From: Flavobacteriales bacterium | GTDB lineage: Bacteria > Bacteroidota > Bacteroidia > Flavobacteriales_C > GCA-002722245 | Assembly (NCBI GenBank): GCA_002717515.1 | Contig: PBEC01000025.1 | Coordinates: 62,001 to 126,000, forward strand | Length of the DNA: 64,000 bases | Direction: 5' to 3' | Shown here: positions 38,256 to 48,094 of the stretch, in pieces | Numbering within the stretch: position 1 is the stretch's first letter | Layout: every line of letters starts with the position of its first letter | Translations under genes and position numbers: made by a program | Notes under the pieces: generated by a model | Told to the model about the DNA's origin: nothing | Databases searched by the model: none | The model's input: only the letters and a program-made list of their open reading frames with translations

Positions 38256-39005
38256 ATGAAAATACTAGTTTGTATAAGTAGTGTCCCCGATACTACAACC
38301 AAAATAAATTTCACCAACAATAATACTGAATTCAGTACATCAGGTGTTCAATTCATAATCAACCCCAACGATGAATTTGGACTTACAAAAGCACTACAAA
38401 TAAAAGAAAGTAACGCAGGTTCTACTGTTACTGTAATGCATGTTGGACTTTCAAACAACGACCCTATCATACGTAAATCTCTTGCTATCGGAGCCGATGA
38501 TGCCGTAAGGATAAATACAACAGCAAATGACCCCATACAAGTTGCCAATGAGATAGCCCACTACATTAAAGAAAATCCATTTGATTTAATCATAACAGGA
38601 AAAGAATCAATCGATTATAATGGTGCGGTTGTCCCGCATGCATTAGGAGAACTACTGAAAATACCCTCTGTATCCCCATGTACAGGCTTAGAAATTAACG
38701 AAGGAGAAGCATTAATAACCGGAGTAGTTGATGGAGGAAAAGAGGAGCTGTCTGCAAAACTTCCTTTGATAGTTGGAAGTCAAAAAGGTTTGGTAGAAGA
38801 AAGTGAACTAAGAATTCCAAATATGCGAGGAATTATGCAGGCGCGATCAAAACCGTTGAATGTTGTTGAAGCTAAAAAAAGCGATGCGACTCAAAAAATC
38901 ATCAACTACGATAAACCACCACAAAAAGCCGCATGTAAATTAATTGATGCGAACAATGTTGAAGAGTTGGTGTCTCTACTTCAAAATGAAGCTAAAGTTA
39001 TTTAG
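38256..39005 (+). CDS. etfB: Electron transfer flavoprotein subunit beta
   Basis: EtfB pairs with EtfA to accept electrons from acyl-CoA dehydrogenases. The 249-residue protein begins K-I-L-V-C-I-S-S-V-P-D-T and has the AMP-binding-type G-K-E-S-I-D-Y-N-G motif near 116-124, the conserved L-P-L-I-V-G segment near 169-174, and R-I-P-N-M-R-G-I-M-Q-A-R (188-199). Length is typical. It is followed after 37 bases by etfA. Confidence 0.95.
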   Translation: MKILVCISSVPDTTTKINFTNNNTEFSTSGVQFIINPNDEFGLTKALQIKESNAGSTVTVMHVGLSNNDPIIRKSLAIGADDAVRINTTANDPIQVANEIAHYIKENPFDLIITGKESIDYNGAVVPHALGELLKIPSVSPCTGLEINEGEALITGVVDGGKEELSAKLPLIVGSQKGLVEESELRIPNMRGIMQARSKPLNVVEAKKSDATQKIINYDKPPQKAACKLIDANNVEELVSLLQNEAKVI

Positions 39006-39042
39006 GGTTACTAATAAACAGTATTAATAAAGAAAAAAGATT

Positions 39043-39999
39043 ATGTCAGTTTTAATATACATAGAGCATACAAACGGAATAATTAAGAAAAACGCTCTTG
39101 AAGCCGCATCATTCGGAATTGGATTTGCAGAAAAAACCGGATCAACAGCAAAGGGGATAATTATTGGTAATATAACCGATGAGGAAATAAAAAAGCTAGG
39201 TTCTGTTGGTTTAAATTCAGTACTAAAAATTGAAGGATACGAATATTTAAATCATCAAAAAGTTTCTGCTATTGTCTCTGAAATTGCTGAAAATGAAAAT
39301 GCGTCAACTGTAATTTTTTGTGGTTCATCTGAAGGAAAAGCTTCAGGTTCAAGACTCGCAATTAAAATAAATTCAGGTATAATAACCGAAGTAGTGGACT
39401 TACCCTCTTCAACTGCACCAGTAACACTTAAGAAAAAAGCATTTTCTGGTAAAGGTTTTGCAAATGTTGAATTAGCAAGAGACAAAAACATCATTGTTAT
39501 TTCTACCAACTCTTTTGGAGTGCATCTAAGACAAGTAGATTGTTCTATTGAAACGATAAGTACTTCAAAAGATGACGATTCATTAAATCATAAGTCTTTT
39601 GATCGAAATACAGAAGGAATTTCTCTTCCAGATGCAGAACTAGTTGTCTCTGCAGGAAGAGGCCTAAAAGGAGGTGAAAACTGGGGAATAATTGAAGATT
39701 TAGCAAATGCCCTGGGTGCTGCAACTGCTTGTTCAAAACCAGTTTCAGATATTGGATGGCGTCCCCACCATGAACACGTTGGTCAAACAGGAATAGCCAT
39801 ATCACCCAACTTATACATTGCAATTGGGATTTCCGGCGCCATACAACATCTGGCAGGAGTTAGTTCCTCCAAAACAATAGTAGTTATTAATACGGACTCT
39901 GAAGCTCCGTTTTTTAAAGCTGCAGATTATGGGATTGTAGGTGACGCTTTTGAAGTTGTCCCTAAACTTACTGATGCAATAAAATCGGCAAAAGGTTAA
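39043..39999 (+). CDS. etfA: Electron transfer flavoprotein subunit alpha
   Basis: The 318-residue product binds FAD and completes the ETF heterodimer with EtfB. The FAD-binding C-terminal domain is clear: V-V-S-A-G-R-G-L-K-G-G-E-N-W near 202-215, D-I-G-W-R-P-H-H-E-H-V-G-Q-T-G near 237-251, I-A-I-G-I-S-G-A-I-Q-H-L-A-G near 259-272 and the C-terminal D-Y-G-I-V-G-D. It forms an etfBA operon with the upstream gene; an 86-base gap to the nuclease gene holds no obvious terminator. Confidence 0.96.
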   Translation: MSVLIYIEHTNGIIKKNALEAASFGIGFAEKTGSTAKGIIIGNITDEEIKKLGSVGLNSVLKIEGYEYLNHQKVSAIVSEIAENENASTVIFCGSSEGKASGSRLAIKINSGIITEVVDLPSSTAPVTLKKKAFSGKGFANVELARDKNIIVISTNSFGVHLRQVDCSIETISTSKDDDSLNHKSFDRNTEGISLPDAELVVSAGRGLKGGENWGIIEDLANALGAATACSKPVSDIGWRPHHEHVGQTGIAISPNLYIAIGISGAIQHLAGVSSSKTIVVINTDSEAPFFKAADYGIVGDAFEVVPKLTDAIKSAKG

Positions 40000-40085
40000 T
40001 TAACAATCCTTTTGACTTTAAGTTTCAGTTTTGTTAGGGTTATTACTTCTGTTTTTTGTATTCTTGCATTGAGAAAATTGAGTAA

Positions 40086-40694
40086 ATGAACAAAATAGGT
40101 TTAGAAATAATAGGACTTTCATACAGCCAAACACAATCTGGAGCTTATGCTTTGGTTCTTGGTGAAAAAGAAGGTAATAGAAGATTACCTATTATTATTG
40201 GTGGCTTTGAAGCTCAGGCGATAGCTATAGAGCTTGAAAACATGACCCCAAGTAGACCTCTTACCCACGACTTATTTAAAACATTTGCTTCAACCTTTGA
40301 AATTCAGGTACAGGAAGTAATAATCTACAACTTGGTAGAAGGCATTTTCTTCGCAAAATTAATTTGTAATCAAGCAGGAAAAGAGGTTGAAATTGATGCT
40401 CGAACTTCCGATGCAATTGCGCTTGCTGTTCGTTTTAATTGTCCGGTATTCACCTTTGAATTTATCCTTTCATCTGCTGGAATTATTCTCGATGAAGAAT
40501 CTGAATCACTTGACTTTGGCGGTCAGGACAATGTTGAAGATGAAATTGCTGACTTAGTTGAGGAAAAAGCTTCAGATTTAAGTAAAAAATCATTGCATGA
40601 TTTGGAAAAACTTTTAAAAGAAGCTATCCAAAAGGAAGATTATGAAAAAGCTTCTATAATTAGAGATGAAATCAACAAACGTCAGGCAAATTAA
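40086..40694 (+). CDS. Bifunctional nuclease (BFN/DUF151) with UVR domain
   Basis: The 202-residue protein has a BFN domain (about 10-130) with L-P-I-I-I-G-G-F-E-A-Q-A-I near 33-45, H-D-L near 60-62 and D-A-R-T-S-D-A-I-A-L-A-V-R at 103-115, and a UVR motif at the C-terminus (L-E-K-L-L-K-E-A-I-Q-K-E-D-Y-E-K-A-S). DUF151/BFN proteins have been described with RNase and DNase activity in plants; the UVR motif mediates interaction in UvrB/UvrC. The fused form is common in Bacteroidota. It starts after a TATTCTTG box (40059-40066), one mismatch from TAnnTTTG. Confidence 0.9.
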   Translation: MNKIGLEIIGLSYSQTQSGAYALVLGEKEGNRRLPIIIGGFEAQAIAIELENMTPSRPLTHDLFKTFASTFEIQVQEVIIYNLVEGIFFAKLICNQAGKEVEIDARTSDAIALAVRFNCPVFTFEFILSSAGIILDEESESLDFGGQDNVEDEIADLVEEKASDLSKKSLHDLEKLLKEAIQKEDYEKASIIRDEINKRQAN

Positions 40695-40844
40695 ACATAT
40701 TGTCTAATTTGTAAATCTGATTCCCTAGTAAGACCAATCGAACTTAATCGCAATAGTTTTTAACACCTGTTGATTACTTACCCTTTAAAATTTTTCTTTG
40801 TAAGTTCTTTTTCTTGAAATTTACTACTGTAACAACAACATTCA

Positions 40845-41639
40845 ATGAAGCAATATTTAGACTTAATGCAACATGTTCTTGACAATGGAGTCGAGAAAAG
40901 TGATCGAACAGGAACAGGTACAAAAAGTGTTTTTGGATATCAAATGAGATTTGATTTAAGTAAAGGATTTCCATTAGTAACAACAAAAAAATGTCACTTA
41001 AGATCAATAATTCATGAATTGTTGTGGTTTTTACAGGGAGATACAAACATTGAGTATCTAAAACAAAACGGTGTGAGCATTTGGGATGAATGGGCGGATC
41101 AAGACGGAAATTTAGGACCAGTATATGGATACCAATGGAGAAGCTGGCCTTCTGCATCAGGAAAGCACGTTGATCAAATAACTCAACTTATTGACCAAAT
41201 TAAAAGTAATCCCGATTCAAGAAGATTAATTGTAAGTGCCTGGAATGTTGGTGAAATTGAAAACATGGCTCTTCCTCCTTGTCATGCTTTTTTTCAATTT
41301 TACGTTGCAAATGGAAAATTGAGTTGTCAGCTTTACCAAAGAAGTGCGGATATTTTCTTAGGTGTCCCTTTCAACATCTCTTCTTATGCTTTAATGACAA
41401 TGATGATTGCTCAAGTATGTAACTTAGAGCTGGGCGATTTTGTTCATACTTTTGGAGACGCACATCTTTATTCTAATCACTTTGAGCAGGCAAATTTACA
41501 ATTATCAAGAGAAACCAGATCTCTTCCAACAATGAAAATAAATCCCAAAGTCAAAAACATATTTGATTTTAAATTTGAAGACTTTGAACTTATCGATTAC
41601 AACCCTCATCCTCACATAAAAGCACCTGTAGCCATATAA
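40845..41639 (+). CDS. thyA: Thymidylate synthase
   Basis: ThyA methylates dUMP to dTMP with methylene-tetrahydrofolate. The 264-residue protein has the same length as E. coli ThyA, with S-D-R-T-G-T-G-T at 19-26, the active-site [10 protein letters not shown] with nucleophile Cys146, and the [15 protein letters not shown] segment near 164-178. folA follows after four bases, so the two thymidylate-cycle enzymes form an operon: DHFR regenerates the tetrahydrofolate that ThyA oxidises. Confidence 0.98.
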   Translation: MKQYLDLMQHVLDNGVEKSDRTGTGTKSVFGYQMRFDLSKGFPLVTTKKCHLRSIIHELLWFLQGDTNIEYLKQNGVSIWDEWADQDGNLGPVYGYQWRSWPSASGKHVDQITQLIDQIKSNPDSRRLIVSAWNVGEIENMALPPCHAFFQFYVANGKLSCQLYQRSADIFLGVPFNISSYALMTMMIAQVCNLELGDFVHTFGDAHLYSNHFEQANLQLSRETRSLPTMKINPKVKNIFDFKFEDFELIDYNPHPHIKAPVAI

Positions 41640-41643
41640 ATCA

Positions 41644-42150
41644 ATGGAAACAATACTTATAGTTGCAGTTTGCGCGTCAAACAATGGAATTGGCAAAAAC
41701 AATGATTTACTTTGGCACTTACCGGCCGATATGAAATTTTTTCGCTCTCAAACCACTGGCTATCCCGTAATTACCGGGAGAAAAAATTACGAATCCATTC
41801 CAGAAAAATTTCGTCCTTTACCTAATCGGGAAAACATAGTTATAACTCGACAAAATATTACTTTCAAAGGTGCTGATGTATGTTCATCTATTCATGAAGC
41901 ATTAAAAATTGCTGAATCCTATAAAAAAGATAAAGTATTTGTTATTGGTGGAGGACAAATTTACAAGCAATGCCTTGAACTGGACTTGATTGATAAATTA
42001 ATTATTACATGGGTAGATGCAGATATTGACGCAGACGTCTTTTTCCCAAAACTAGACTCGAGTTGGAAAATAATATCTCAAAATAAAAATAACCCTGACG
42101 ACAAAAACCCGTATCCTTTTACATTTACAGAATACCAAAAAGAAAATTAG
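41644..42150 (+). CDS. folA: Dihydrofolate reductase
   Basis: DHFR reduces dihydrofolate to tetrahydrofolate with NADPH. The 168-residue product has the Met20-loop region N-N-G-I-G-K-N-N-D-L-L-W-H-L-P-A-D-M-K (about 13-31), with a conserved Asp in P-A-D-M, V-I-T-G-R-K-N-Y-E-S-I-P near 42-53, and V-F-V-I-G-G-G-Q-I-Y near 99-108. The four-base gap after thyA indicates co-transcription. Confidence 0.96.
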   Translation: METILIVAVCASNNGIGKNNDLLWHLPADMKFFRSQTTGYPVITGRKNYESIPEKFRPLPNRENIVITRQNITFKGADVCSSIHEALKIAESYKKDKVFVIGGGQIYKQCLELDLIDKLIITWVDADIDADVFFPKLDSSWKIISQNKNNPDDKNPYPFTFTEYQKEN

Positions 42151-42185
42151 CAACGGATTTCTGTACAACACGTCTTAAGTATACT

Positions 42186-42980
42186 ATGACAAGAAATATA
42201 ATTTTCCTTTTTTTAGCCAGTGTCGTTTTCATTTCATGTAAAAAAGACAATTCTGAAGTATATACTCAATCTGCTAAAGACGCTGCATTAGGCGAGGTTT
42301 TGATTGTTGATGTTTTAAAGCAAATACTTTACACGTCTCCAAATTTTTTAATTGATGAGCAAGATTCTATAATAAATGGAATAATACTTTCAAGTGAGCC
42401 TGAAGTTAGTGACTCTGCTTTCCCAAAAACAATTACAATCGATTATGGAGACGGAGTCACTGGTGTTTTAGGTAAAATGAGAAAAGGTAAAATTATTCTT
42501 AAAATTAACTCTGGAACCGTAATCACAGAAAATTTAGAAGTTTCATTTGAAAATTTCAGTTCAGACGGTTCATCAATGTGGGGAAATATACTTTACGCAT
42601 ACAACCCTGCAATCTCTGGTTACGATGGAGAACTCTTGAACAATGGAATATCGATTGTAAATCCTAATGGTACCATGAAGTTAAACGGGTCTTTTTCACT
42701 TTCGAAATCCTCTACCTCTGGAACAGTTGATTTAATGGACGACATTTACGATTTTGAGTGCGTGACAAGTGGAATTGATTTTGAGCAAACAAGCTTCGAT
42801 TATAACACCTCCAAAAAACATGTAGTTGACTTCTCTTGTAAAGATTACATTATATCAGGCGAATCCAATCTAATGCCATATGAAAAAGCATCGCAAATAA
42901 TTACTTTTGGAGACGGAAATTGTGATGCAATAGGTACAATCATGCTGGAAGAAGGCCAACAAAAAAACTTCAATTTCTGA
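42186..42980 (+). CDS. Lipoprotein of unknown function
   Basis: This 264-residue protein has a lipoprotein signal peptide (F-I-S-C, Cys18, followed by K-K-D) and a mostly beta-rich mature part with many Ser, Thr, Asp and Gly and the segments I-D-Y-G-D-G-V-T-G near 86-94 and I-T-F-G-D-G-N-C-D near 237-245. It likely sits on the outer membrane. It follows folA by 35 bases, may be read through from thyA-folA, and converges with priA with a five-base gap. Confidence 0.8.
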   Translation: MTRNIIFLFLASVVFISCKKDNSEVYTQSAKDAALGEVLIVDVLKQILYTSPNFLIDEQDSIINGIILSSEPEVSDSAFPKTITIDYGDGVTGVLGKMRKGKIILKINSGTVITENLEVSFENFSSDGSSMWGNILYAYNPAISGYDGELLNNGISIVNPNGTMKLNGSFSLSKSSTSGTVDLMDDIYDFECVTSGIDFEQTSFDYNTSKKHVVDFSCKDYIISGESNLMPYEKASQIITFGDGNCDAIGTIMLEEGQQKNFNF

Positions 42981-42985
42981 TTCAA

Positions 42986-45448
42986 TTATTGAGGATCTAC
43001 ATCTACTGTAATTCGAACATATTTAAAAGCAGAATCTTTCTTAAAAACATCAATCCAATATTTAATTTTGGATTTAATCTGAACAATTGAAAGTGATTTT
43101 TGAGCTTTAATCATAATTTTTTTATTGTACAGATTATTTATGCGAGATATTCCCGGATATTCCGGACCTAGAACACGATCGTTGCCAATCTCCGATTTTA
43201 AATTTGAAGCAAAAGTATCACAACAGGCATCCAATACATCTCTTTCTTTATGTCTAAAAGTTAGATAAATCAGACGATAAAATGGTGGGTACAAAAAATT
43301 TCTTCTGTTGAGAATTTCTGAATTATACATATTCAAATAGTCATTATCCATTACATCTCGGATAGTATTATGATGTGGATTGTGAGATTGTATGATCACC
43401 TTTCCTCTCTTATATTTTCTTCCTGCTCTACCTGAAACCTGGGCCATAAGTTGATATGCTCTTTCAAATGCTCTAAAATCCGGGTAGTAGAGCATTTGAT
43501 CAGCATTTAGAACACCTACTAAACTCACATTATTAAAATCAAGACCTTTAGAAACCATTTGTGTTCCTACAAGTATATCAACTTCCTTATCTTCAAATTT
43601 TGATATGAGATTTTGATATGAGTTCTTTCCTCTAGTTGTATCCAAGTCCATCCTTGCAACTCTGGCTTTTGGAAAAACTTTTTTAACTTCTTCTTCTATT
43701 TTTTCCGTACCAAACCCCCTCATGTTGGTATCAACACTTCCACAAGCCGTACAAGTTAACTCCACTTTTTCAGTATATCCACAATAATGACAACGTAGTA
43801 AATTTGAATGTTTGTGATAAGTCAAACTCACATCACAACGTTTGCATTGCTGGATATGGCCACATGTAAAACATTCTAACATTGGTGCAAAACCTCTTCG
43901 ATTTTGAAACAGAATAATCTGCTCCCCTTTTTCCAGTGCTTCATCCATATTATTTTTAAGCAATTCTGTAAAAAGAGATACCATTCTTTTCTTTTTCTTA
44001 TCGCCCTTTAGATCCCCACATTGAACTTCAGGCAACTGTATACCCCCGTATCGTTTAGTCAATTCAACCAGACCATACTTTTCTGTTTTTGCATTAAAAT
44101 AAGACTCAACCGATGGAGTAGCACTTCCCAAAAGAACTTTTGCTTTATGCATTTTAGATAAGACCAAAGCCAAATCTCTTCCATGATATCTGGGAGCAGG
44201 ATCAAATTGTTTAAAGGTATTTTCATGCTCTTCGTCAACAATAATGAGACCCAAGTTTTTTAACGGCAAAAACAAAGATGAACGCGCTCCTAAAATCACT
44301 TTATATTTTGATTCAGGATTGAGCATTTCATTCCAAAGCTCGACTCGCTCGTTCAAATTAAACTTGGAATGATACACCCCTACTTTATCACCAAAAACTC
44401 TTTGTAAGCGCTTAATTATTTGGGTTGTAAGTGCGATTTCGGGGAGTAAATAAAGTACTCTTTCTCCTTTTGCCAGGGCATCCATTATTAGCTTTGTATA
44501 CACCTCTGTTTTCCCACTACCCGTAACACCATGAAGCAGAACACTGTCTTTCTGCTCAAACTGTTTTTTTATCGCTTGGAAAGCATTTTCCTGCTCTTGA
44601 TTCAACTCAAGACTATTTTCTATTTTCCCTACATAACTTGATAATCTACCCTCTTCCTCCTCCGTCAAAGTAAATACACCCTTCTTTACCAATCCATTAA
44701 CAACAGGTGAAGTTGAATTGTATTTTTTAATCAATTGACTTCTTTTTATTTTAAAACTATCGATTTTCCAATCTCCATCACCCAAAATCTGAAGTAATAA
44801 ATCTTGTTGTTTTGGTGCAGATTTCAAAAGTTCAAAAGCAGAATTCAGACTCTCTTTTGTCGGATAATTCTGTCGATTCCAATCAACAAAAGTTATTATT
44901 TTGGGAGAATACTTCTCTTTTATTTCGTCTTCGAGAACAATGATGTTTTTTTCGTATAAACTCTTAATGATTTTATGAATACTCTTAATTCCTAAAATAT
45001 TGGAAATCTCATCCAAAGAGAGAACAGGTTGAATTTGTAAGGCTTCCGCAACCAAATATTCCTTATCATTTAAATTTGATAAATCTGTTTTTTGCGTCTC
45101 ATTCAGTAATACCTTTGTTTCGTTAACCAACTTAAAACCAGAAGGTAATGCAGCCCCCATAACTTCTCCAAGACTGCACATGTAATAACTGGAAATCCAT
45201 TCCCACATTTTTAACTGAACCTCATCTACTATTGGGAAATCATCGAGGACAAAATCAATTGCCTTTGCTTGATAATTCTTAGGCGGATTATTATGAATAG
45301 TGTGAATAATTGCAGTATATAGCTTACCTCTACCAAACTTAACAACAACTCTTTTACCTACTCCAAGTTGGTGAACAATTTCCTCCTCAGCGAAATATGT
45401 AAAAAGACCAGGTAGCGGAACGGGAACAATTACATCAATAAATACCAT
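42986..45448 (-). CDS. priA: Primosomal protein N' (replication restart helicase PriA)
   Basis: PriA restarts stalled forks as a 3'-5' DEAH-type helicase. The start ATG at 45448 gives 820 residues and the usual N-terminus V-F-I-D-V-I-V-P-V-P-L-P-G-L-F-T-Y; a TTG at 45484 would extend it into the pfkA 3' end. Walker A L-L-H-G-V-T-G-S-G-K-T-E-V-Y (about 305-318), V-D-E-E-H (about 400), two zinc-binding Cys clusters (C-F-T-C-G-x-x-x-x-C-K-R-C and C-H-Y-C-G ... C-T-A-C-G), and G-T-Q-M-V-S-K-G-L-D-F are present. It lies 16 bases after pfkA, in the same direction. Confidence 0.96.
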   Translation of the reverse strand: MVFIDVIVPVPLPGLFTYFAEEEIVHQLGVGKRVVVKFGRGKLYTAIIHTIHNNPPKNYQAKAIDFVLDDFPIVDEVQLKMWEWISSYYMCSLGEVMGAALPSGFKLVNETKVLLNETQKTDLSNLNDKEYLVAEALQIQPVLSLDEISNILGIKSIHKIIKSLYEKNIIVLEDEIKEKYSPKIITFVDWNRQNYPTKESLNSAFELLKSAPKQQDLLLQILGDGDWKIDSFKIKRSQLIKKYNSTSPVVNGLVKKGVFTLTEEEEGRLSSYVGKIENSLELNQEQENAFQAIKKQFEQKDSVLLHGVTGSGKTEVYTKLIMDALAKGERVLYLLPEIALTTQIIKRLQRVFGDKVGVYHSKFNLNERVELWNEMLNPESKYKVILGARSSLFLPLKNLGLIIVDEEHENTFKQFDPAPRYHGRDLALVLSKMHKAKVLLGSATPSVESYFNAKTEKYGLVELTKRYGGIQLPEVQCGDLKGDKKKKRMVSLFTELLKNNMDEALEKGEQIILFQNRRGFAPMLECFTCGHIQQCKRCDVSLTYHKHSNLLRCHYCGYTEKVELTCTACGSVDTNMRGFGTEKIEEEVKKVFPKARVARMDLDTTRGKNSYQNLISKFEDKEVDILVGTQMVSKGLDFNNVSLVGVLNADQMLYYPDFRAFERAYQLMAQVSGRAGRKYKRGKVIIQSHNPHHNTIRDVMDNDYLNMYNSEILNRRNFLYPPFYRLIYLTFRHKERDVLDACCDTFASNLKSEIGNDRVLGPEYPGISRINNLYNKKIMIKAQKSLSIVQIKSKIKYWIDVFKKDSAFKYVRITVDVDPQ

Positions 45449-45464
45449 TATTTTAGGCGAAAAA

Positions 45465-46439
45465 TTAGATTGAAAGTATGTCAATCATTTTTAAAAGATT
45501 AACGTCAATTTTTTCCTGATTTTTAATCGCCTTAGCAAATGGAGTGTAGCTAATTTTATCATTAACCATACCCACCATTTCTCCTCTTCGTCCTTCTCGC
45601 AAAGAATTGACAGCTTCAAATCCCATTTGACTCGCTCTTACTCTTTCCATACATGAGGGACTCCCTCCTCGCTGTATATGACCCAAGACAACAACCCGAA
45701 TATCATATCCAGGGCACTCCTTTTTCAATACATTTCCAACAGACTGTGCATCACCTTCTTTTGCACCTTCGGCAACAATAACAATATTGCTTAATTTTTT
45801 TCTTCTGCCCTGTGAGTTCATACGAACGACTAAATCCTTTAAACGGTCCTCTTCACTCTCTGGATAAAGTATCGCTGCAGCACCACAACCAATACCAGCT
45901 CTAAGGGCAATGAAACCAGCATCCTTACCCATCACTTCAACAACGAATAATCTATTATGTGATTCTGCAGTATCTCTAATTTTATCTACCGCATCAATCA
46001 CTGTGTTCAGAGCAGTATCATAACCAATTGTAAAATCAGTCCCTACAAGATCATTATCTATTGTTCCAGGTAAACCAATAATTGGAAAATCAAATTCATT
46101 CATGAATATATTTGCACCTGTAAAAGTTCCGTCTCCTCCAATTACTATTAAACCGTCTATTTCAGCATTTTTAATATTTTCGAATGCTTTTTTCCTTCCT
46201 TCCAATGTTCTAAATCCATCACTGCGCATACTTTTGAGAATGGTTCCTCCTCTTTGAAGTATATTGGCCACTGAACCTCGTCCAAATTCAACAAAATCAT
46301 TTTCAATTAAACCATCATAACCTCTCTGCACTCCAACAACTTGAACACCATGATAAGCTGCTGTCCTAACAACAGCTCTTACTGCTGCATTCATTCCTGG
46401 TGAATCTCCTCCAGATGTTAACACTCCAATTTTCTTCAT
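45465..46439 (-). CDS. pfkA: 6-phosphofructokinase
   Basis: PfkA phosphorylates fructose-6-phosphate in glycolysis. From ATG 46439 it is 324 residues with G-V-L-T-S-G-G-D-S-P-G-M-N-A near 4-17, G-G-D-G-T-F-T-G-A near 101-109, P-G-T-I-D-N-D-L near 121-128 with the catalytic Asp, and E-V-M-G-K/D-A-G-F-I-A. A seven-residue upstream extension is rejected. It heads a pfkA-priA transcription unit. Confidence 0.97.
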   Translation of the reverse strand: MKKIGVLTSGGDSPGMNAAVRAVVRTAAYHGVQVVGVQRGYDGLIENDFVEFGRGSVANILQRGGTILKSMRSDGFRTLEGRKKAFENIKNAEIDGLIVIGGDGTFTGANIFMNEFDFPIIGLPGTIDNDLVGTDFTIGYDTALNTVIDAVDKIRDTAESHNRLFVVEVMGKDAGFIALRAGIGCGAAAILYPESEEDRLKDLVVRMNSQGRRKKLSNIVIVAEGAKEGDAQSVGNVLKKECPGYDIRVVVLGHIQRGGSPSCMERVRASQMGFEAVNSLREGRRGEMVGMVNDKISYTPFAKAIKNQEKIDVNLLKMIDILSI

Positions 46440-46478
46440 AATCAACCAATATTTACACACTCAAAATAGAGTAGCCAC

Positions 46479-46486
46479 CAAAAGTA
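46479..46486 (-). promoter_or_regulatory. -7 box candidate for pfkA
   Basis: Minus-strand TACTTTTG matches TAnnTTTG exactly, 39 bases before the pfkA ATG. No TTG partner at the usual spacing is seen. Confidence 0.45.
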
Positions 46487-46571
46487 AATAATCTTATTAA
46501 ATTTTTGAAGAATCCTTTTATTTAAGATTAAAATTTACAGGAAATTCCCGACCCTATTTTTCATTCTATTG

Positions 46572-46603
46572 TTGAAAGATTAAATAAAATTATTCTATAT
46601 TTA
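46572..46603 (+). promoter_or_regulatory. Promoter candidate for the 46634 lipoprotein
   Basis: TTG at 46572-46574, a 21-base spacer and TATATTTA at 46596-46603 (one mismatch to TAnnTTTG), 30 bases before the ATG. Confidence 0.5.
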
Positions 46604-46633
46604 CGCATTTAAGAGAAGAACTATTTTAAGTAT

Positions 46634-47560
46634 ATGAAAAGTAGTAAAAGTATAGTAAAAGGATTTGGATTTTTAGCACTAAGTTCAATCCTTTTGACTG
46701 CGTGTCCAGGCAACGATACCGACAAAGATCCTGAAATTGAAATTGAAGATACAACTAAAACATCATCGGAAGGAAAAGTAAATCCTTTGAATGTTGTTCC
46801 TGTTGGAGGAGCAATGTTTAGTGTTCCTTCCCCTATTCAGTTGGGACAAATTATTCAAAAATCAGGAGCGCCATACAATGCCGATATACTAAATAACCCT
46901 AAAGCTTATGAAAGTTATGTCGATTTAGTTTCCCAGTCCTTGAACTTAGGGGTATATGGGGCAGACCTGGGTTATTGTGCATTATATGACAAACAACAGG
47001 AATCCATCGGATATATTCGCTCTGCTCAGAAGCTTAGTGATATCCTTGGAATATCTGACGCATTTGATGTCGAAACGATACAATCAGTTGAAAGAAACCT
47101 AGACAATAAAGACTCTTTACTCTATATCATTTCAAACTCTTACAGAAAAGCCGACGATTACCTCCAAACAAGTGACTTAAAGCACATAGGCGCATTAATA
47201 ATTGTAGGCGGATGGATTGAAAGTGTTCATTTCGCAGGGATTCTTGGTAGAGAGAACAAAAGCGATGAGGTTGTAGAGATGATTGGAATGCAAAAACATA
47301 CTATCAATACAATGCTCGATAAAATGCTGGAACAATATTTCAACGAGCCTGGCGTAGAGGAAGTTTATAATGACTTGGACGATATAAGAACGTCATTTAA
47401 CAAAGTCAACATAAAATACGAGTATGTTGCTCCCGAAACAGACAAAGACAAAAAAGTAACTACCTTAAAGTCAAAAGCAATTGTGGAAATGTCCGACGAG
47501 GTATTTATCGAAATCATTGAAAAAATAAACGCAATTAGAACTAAAATCACTGCTTCATAA
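46634..47560 (+). CDS. Lipoprotein of unknown function, mostly helical
   Basis: The 308-residue protein has a lipoprotein signal peptide (L-T-A-C, Cys23, then P-G-N-D) followed by an acidic linker of Asp/Glu/Thr (about 27-45) and a mostly alpha-helical mature domain without a family I recognise. It carries segments such as G-V-Y-G-A-D-L-G-Y-C-A-L-Y near 98-110. A small exported protein follows 20 bases later, possibly in the same transcript, which ends at a strong terminator. Confidence 0.82.
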   Translation: MKSSKSIVKGFGFLALSSILLTACPGNDTDKDPEIEIEDTTKTSSEGKVNPLNVVPVGGAMFSVPSPIQLGQIIQKSGAPYNADILNNPKAYESYVDLVSQSLNLGVYGADLGYCALYDKQQESIGYIRSAQKLSDILGISDAFDVETIQSVERNLDNKDSLLYIISNSYRKADDYLQTSDLKHIGALIIVGGWIESVHFAGILGRENKSDEVVEMIGMQKHTINTMLDKMLEQYFNEPGVEEVYNDLDDIRTSFNKVNIKYEYVAPETDKDKKVTTLKSKAIVEMSDEVFIEIIEKINAIRTKITAS

Positions 47561-47580
47561 AGCATTTAAGAGTTATACGT

Positions 47581-48000
47581 ATGAAAAATATATTTACCTT
47601 TTTCGGATTGTTATTAATTTTAGGAGCAACAAAATTGAATGCTCAGTGCGATACAATTGCCAATTTTTGTCATCAAAATAACTTCACTGTTGATTATGTT
47701 TCGGATGGTCAAAACTATAGAGCTTTTCTTTTTGGTGACCAAGAGGCAGAATTTGAAACTACATTTTTTGGAGGAGTAACCTACAGAATTGCAGCTTGCA
47801 CAGGTTTTTCTCAAGGTGACCTCATATTTTCTGTAAAAGACCAAAACAACAATGTTCTTTTTGACAGCATTGAGAATCAAAACTCACCATATTGGAATTT
47901 TAAAGTAGAAAACACAATAACTGTTAAAATTAGCGCAAAATTAGACGACTTAGAAAATTCATCAGGTTGTGCTACTATCCTTATTGGATTTAAACAATAA
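47581..48000 (+). CDS. Small secreted protein of unknown function
   Basis: The 139-residue product has a signal peptide (1-22, cleavage at NA-Q), then a compact beta-rich domain with four cysteines (C-D-T, F-C-H-Q-N, A-A-C-T-G and G-C-A-T, two likely disulfides) and G-Q-N-Y-R-A-F-L-F-G, G-G-V-T-Y-R-I-A near 60-67. It resembles small periplasmic or surface beta-sandwich domains but I cannot name a family. It follows the lipoprotein gene by 20 bases. Confidence 0.78.
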   Translation: MKNIFTFFGLLLILGATKLNAQCDTIANFCHQNNFTVDYVSDGQNYRAFLFGDQEAEFETTFFGGVTYRIAACTGFSQGDLIFSVKDQNNNVLFDSIENQNSPYWNFKVENTITVKISAKLDDLENSSGCATILIGFKQ

Positions 48001-48024
48001 AATTAGTGCACAATTAAACGAAAC

Positions 48025-48058
48025 AAAGGCATTGTTACTCTCGTAACAATGCCTTTTT
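48025..48058 (+). terminator. Rho-independent terminator after the small secreted protein gene
   Basis: A 14-bp perfect stem AAAGGCATTGTTAC / GTAACAATGCCTTT with a four-base loop and T tail. Confidence 0.93.
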
Positions 48059-48094
48059 ATATATACTAAAATTTAGTTTCAACTAAAAAACCGT

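Noticed and set aside
24529-46460. Longer TTG starts for the peroxiredoxin, M20 dipeptidase, priA and pfkA (24529, 25972, 45484, 46460)
   Set aside because: The added residues are not part of the families, and the TTG codons at 24529 and 25972 fall inside promoter candidates; ATG starts give usual lengths.
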